Source of the DNA: Sesamum alatum
Lineage: Eukaryota; Streptophyta; Magnoliopsida; Lamiales; Pedaliaceae
Length of the DNA stretch: 64,000 nucleotides
NCBI GenBank assembly: GCA_034509735.1
Contig: JACGWO010000005.1
Coordinates: 24,298,383-24,362,382, forward strand
Direction of reading: 5' to 3'
Shown: piece after piece, positions 60,405 to 64,000 of the stretch
Layout: every line of letters starts with the position of its first letter
Numbering within the stretch: position 1 is the stretch's first letter
The notes under the pieces: generated by a model
Seen by the model: the letters and a program-made list of their open reading frames with translations, nothing else
What the model was told of the DNA's origin: nothing
The model's database searches: none
Translations under genes and position numbers: made by a program

Positions 60405-61912
60405 CTTTCAATTATCGTGAGCTTTGCTGCCCTAGCTTGAATTACCTTTGCTTCCTTGGGGTTTCTTGGGGTTCCTTAGGGTTCCTTGGAGTTTTGAGGC
60501 AAAATCCCAAATTCTCAATCTTCTTTCAGACCTTCTTTCCAGCTTGGTGGAACGTTCTTCAGCGTCAAGGCTTCTTCCCACACCATGTCCACTTCGTGTC
60601 GCTCTTGACTTAGTAGAGTTATTCTCTCGCTCTCCGAAAGAGCCACTAAGCTGGCTGACTTAACGAGTTAGCTCGTCTCTTCCTTATACTACCGCGGGAT
60701 TTGTTCTAGGGTGAACTCATCGAGCTTCCTTTTTAATGCTTGGATGTTTGCTAAGTACTTGGTCATCTGCTCCCCCAGCTTTGTGGCCTCCATTCCATTG
60801 CTTGACCACAAATTGGAAGTCGCTATCCGCCCTCGCATATGTCACTTCTGCGGCATAAGCTAGCTTTCTCCCCTTACATATGTCGCTCTTGCGACGCAAG
60901 TCAGCTTTCTCCCCTGCTCAGCGCATCACACTCCCACTCGTTCTTGGATCCGCTGGCAACACTGCTGCACTCTCGCCAAAGATGATACGGTTGGCATCGC
61001 GTCCTATTGCTCTCACTGCAACTCCTTCGGCTTGCCTTGCTTTCTGAGCGACTCTCTCAACTTGCTTCGTATCTCTTCCTACTGGGCCTCCCGAGGTAAT
61101 CCTCATAACTCAAGCAGTTGGGAGGTTGTCCTTGCTAGCTCATTCTGCTTCCTGCTTTACTCCCACGTGCCACGTGCCTGTCTCCGAAAGCGATTTCCTG
61201 GAGTTCTTGTTTCCTTTGTCCCACGAATTCTTGCAAGTAATATCTTCGGATCAACTCCTCGACCTCATTCTTCAAGTAGTGGCATTCCTCCGAGCTATGG
61301 TCTCGATCCCAATCCTTGTCGCTTGGCTGCATCGAGCGTCTGAGTTCGCGAGGTCCAGGGGGTGTAATGAGCCAAATCCCCCGGGAGCACATGTCTATGT
61401 TCACGCTTACTTCCTTCTGCCCTAAGGGGACCCTTTCTCTTCCTTTGTGGCCCTCATGGCGGCTTGGGCGGATGCATCCTCCACCCACTGGCGAAGAGTC
61501 TCGGGAGTTATCTGAATAACTAGGGGTGGAGGTGGAGGCTCAACCTCTTCCTGCCTCTCCTCCTCCTGGGTGCACTGGTGGATTCCCCAAGGTGCGGCCT
61601 TGCTCCTGCTAAGGTGGAGCCTCGACCTCTTCCTGCCTCTCCTCCTCCTGGGTGCGTTGGTGGATTCTTCAAGGCGCGGCCTTGCTCCTGCTGGGGGGGA
61701 GCCTCGACCTCTTCCTACCCTCCTCCTCCTGGGTGCGCTGGTGGACTCTCCAAGGCGTGGCCTTGGCCCTGCCTCTCCTCCCGCTGGTCGTGCACTGGTG
61801 GACTCTTCAAGGCGTGGCCTTGCCTCTCCTCCTGCTGGCCGTGCGCTTCTCTTCTTATCTCGGGTTCCTCTTGCCCCACGTTTGCGCTCCTCGCCCTCGA
61901 ACGAGTATTCAT
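60405..61912 (-). pseudogene. Ty3/gypsy Gag region, decayed
   Basis: Gag probably starts at 61912 (MNTRSRARSANVG), shortly after the PBS. Its first part consists of imperfect tandem repeats (about 61560-61850) rich in Glu, Arg and Gly/Pro with a recurring ALESPP-type core. Further on, near 61275-61190, is DRDHSSEECHYLKNEVEEL then IRRYYLQEFV, a pattern typical of Ty3/gypsy Gag proteins of the Tat-like group. Near 61090-60930 is SGGPV, then RIIFGESAAVLPADPR, which resembles the segment ahead of the aspartic protease in the same group. Beyond about 60920 I recognise nothing. Stops and shifts are frequent. E inserted at 60404/60405 and the sequence continues at 50127. Protease, RT and integrase are not in the window. 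Confidence 0.7.
61568..61850. repeat. Tandem repeat in gypsy gag, units 82 to about 55 bp
   Basis: The landmark GGGTGCRYTGGTGGA recurs near 61568, 61650, 61731 and 61789, with a partial unit near 61842. The first two steps are 82 and 81 bp; later ones are shorter by loss of one segment. Confidence 0.85.
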
Positions 61913-61932
61913 CTTCAATGCGTAGACCAGGA

Positions 61933-61950
61933 TTCCCAGAGACGGCGCCA
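61933..61950 (-). promoter_or_regulatory. Primer binding site of the gypsy element
   Basis: On the minus strand this reads TGGCGCCGTCTCTGGGAA, a form common in plant Ty3/gypsy elements, three bases after the LTR end. Confidence 0.8.
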
Positions 61951-61953
61951 AGC

Positions 61954-62300
61954 TGATGGTGTGAAATTCGGGAGACTGTATATCTAAGCACGGTGACTCG
62001 AAACGACGTCGCGAGGCAAAACAACTGTTAAAACTCTTCTAAAAGTAGGAAAAGTAAACTTGTATAAAAATGAATGAGATCCCTTTACAAAGGATTTCAC
62101 CCCCTATTTATAGTAAATTACATGGGGTGAAAGTACAATATCGTCCTTCAACCATTGTCAATCCAACGGCCTAGATTTAACTGCTAGGGGCGCTTTGGTA
62201 ATTTGGCATCACCCCACTACTTTTATAACTATCTATAACATAATGGTAAATAATCGTACAATTGAGGATATTTTAGTAATTCCAACTTCTAGTACTATCA
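61954..62300 (-). repeat. Ty3/gypsy 5' LTR (347 bp)
   Basis: The LTR end is fixed by the PBS. The other end is chosen because in sense it starts TGATAGTACTAG, which mirrors the 3' end CACACCATCA as short inverted TGATRG termini. A TATA box (CTATAAATAGGG in sense) lies near 62101-62115. The outer boundary is a proposal without a TSD check. Confidence 0.55.
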
Positions 62301-64000
62301 CTGTGATTGAATGAATTCTAGATCATTAAGTGGTGCATCGGCCCTAATTCAATTACAAATAATAAATAATAAACATCAATCCAAAATGAATTTTGCACAC
62401 TTATTCCTATGTCATAACCATATGAAACCAAATAAATTTAACTCATTTCTGTGCACTCAGGATTTTAATTGCAAAATAGTTCGCTTTTTCGTTTGTAATT
62501 TGATATATATATATATATATATATGCATATATACACATATATACTATTTATTAAATTATGAGACCCCTAAAGTAACTTAGTTGGCAAAATATTTATTAAC
62601 AGACGTAGTCTTAAACATACTTAGTAATTCATAAGATATCCATTTTTTAATCAACTAGTAATGAATACTTACATTGCACGTTAGTCATATAATTTGATCA
62701 AAACAATAATATAATTTTAAAATTTAATGATTAGATTTAAAATATACTCGCGATATAAAGAAATGCAATTCTGCAAATATTGATCAATTTCAAAAATTCT
62801 TTTAATATATGGAATAATTAAAATAAATTGAAAATACTAAATGTAAATAACTATATTATAACTTAATTATTAACTAATCGATGTTTCTGTTAGTCTTTAT
62901 TTTATTTTTTTTATTTTTATCCTGACTGCTGACAACTTCTTTTTGCTTGGTTTTAATGATTATTGAACCAATCATTAGTAAGATAAATAACAATAGTTTT
63001 GTATGAAATATTTTTTCTTGAACTTACTTCAATTTTGATTCTCATGATATAAATTGTTTAACAATTAAACTAGACTATAATCTAATGTTAAGTAAATAAT
63101 TTTCTTCTATTGCTCTTATTATTTTCAAATTTAAATCTCAAAAAGATACCGAGGTTCAAAATATAAAATTTTCATAGTGTTTTTTTTTCTCGAAAGTATC
63201 TAATTAATTACGTTGTTAAACAAGGATTAAAAAAATAATAATAATAATCTAGTGTTGACATCAAAATTTTGAAATAAATTACTAATAAGGGGTTCGCTTA
63301 GTTCAAGTGAGAGGAAGGGGGAAGTGAAAGGGGGAGGGGGAGGGAAAGAATAATAATTTTTCTTCAAGTTGTTTGATATGATTGGAATGAGAGTAAATCT
63401 CAAATACATCCTCTTATTTGGTATGAGAAGAATAGATTGAAAAGAAAAGACAATTTTTTATTATTTACTAATTTACCCTTTCTCTTTATTTTGTATTAGA
63501 AAATAAAAATAATAATATTATACTAAAATAATTTTAGTATATCAAAAAAATTTAAAATCTTAAATATCTAACACCAATAAATTTCAAAATGTAAGGTAAT
63601 TATATAGAAAATTTATTATTATAAGTCTTGAACTAATAACACCCAACTTTGCTGAAACTTTAATTTATCAACAGTCTAGTTCACTTTTTCATATTATTTG
63701 TTGAATGAATACTTGACAAATTTACCGGTGGCGAGAGGAGGTAACAAGATCAGGGGAATGGATTATTCAATCAAATTAATGAAAATTTATAATAAAAAAT
63801 TTTAAAAATGCAAAAATAAAATATGTTACCGGATTGTTAACTTTGATATAGTAATTTTTTCAGTGATAAAATTATCTCTTTTTAAAAATTATGTATTAGT
63901 ATTATGAGCAGAATGAGAAAAAATTGGAGGGAAATTATATATGTGGGTAATAGAGTAAATAAAAATAAAATATGCACTTTTTTGTCTTTTTGACCTTATA
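62301..64000. other. AT-rich flank, no gene seen
   Basis: AT-rich sequence with a (TA)n tract at about 62502-62524. A purine-rich patch near 63300-63360 begins GGGGTTCGCTTAGTTCAAG and could be the end of a small DNA transposon, but I found no matching opposite end. No protein-like frame was recognised. Confidence 0.45.

Noticed and set aside
61570..61987. Plus-strand frames of 111-128 codons rich in Leu and Pro
   Set aside because: Antisense to the repeated gypsy Gag region, whose minus-strand frame begins beside a PBS and LTR.
63285..63460. Possible small DNA transposon starting GGGGTTCGCTTAG
   Set aside because: No matching inverted end or target duplication was found, so it is not listed as a mobile element.

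Overview
The window is plant nuclear DNA, most likely eudicot, and it is a nest of transposable elements with no host gene that I can support. The evidence is Ty1/copia-type Gag-Pol reading frames, PBS sites matching plant initiator tRNA-Met (TGGTATCAGAGC), a CACTA (En/Spm) transposon with TNP2- and TNPA-like genes, and a Ty3/gypsy fragment with its own PBS. The Gag-Pol sequences remind me of retroelements annotated in Lamiales such as Sesamum; that is an impression, not a test. No rRNA, tRNA, CRISPR array or bacterial-type operon was seen.

Layout. 1-1728: AT-rich flank. 1729-5717 and 30282-31136: two ends of an old, decayed minus-strand copia (O). Inside O lie plus-strand copia elements X (5718-13890 and 26986-27806) and Y (27807-30281), joined through a chimeric LTR. 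The 3' LTR of X is split by minus-strand copia A (13891-26985; TSD GGATG), which has three LTRs in tandem. A is in turn split in its integrase region by a plus-strand solo LTR, S (18377-20602; TSD AACCA). 31137-32542: leader-like and unclassified sequence. 32543-40305: a CACTA element cut off in TNP2. 40306-41312: an inverted 1-kb piece of copia leader. 41313-49844: minus-strand copia C, lacking RT, RNase H and its 3' LTR; its 5' LTR is split by solo LTR D (47577-49363; TSD GTTGG). 49845-50127 and 60400-62300: a Ty3/gypsy element on the minus strand, split by copia E (50128-60399; TSD GCTTA), which has both LTRs but decayed coding sequence. 62301-64000: AT-rich flank.

Two LTR subfamilies coexist. 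The A type (A, C, D, X, Y) is about 1.8-2.0 kb and the E type (E, S) about 2.2 kb. Both begin TGTTAGAATAGGTGACC in sense, carry a conserved block with two CCATGG sites, and have near the 3' end a short stem-loop whose stem changes in a base-paired way between subfamilies. Their leaders between PBS and gag hold CpG-rich islands.

Relative order from nesting: O, CACTA and gypsy are oldest; X, Y, C and E followed; A entered X; S entered A; D entered C. A is the youngest-looking large element: its two full LTRs differ at only a dozen or so substitutions by eye, and its polyprotein is spoiled by one nonsense codon plus the S insertion. I found no new gene system. The most interesting signals are the covarying LTR stem-loop, the three-LTR array, the chimeric LTR with its matching deletion, the CpG-rich leaders, and a second repeat array inside the CACTA element.
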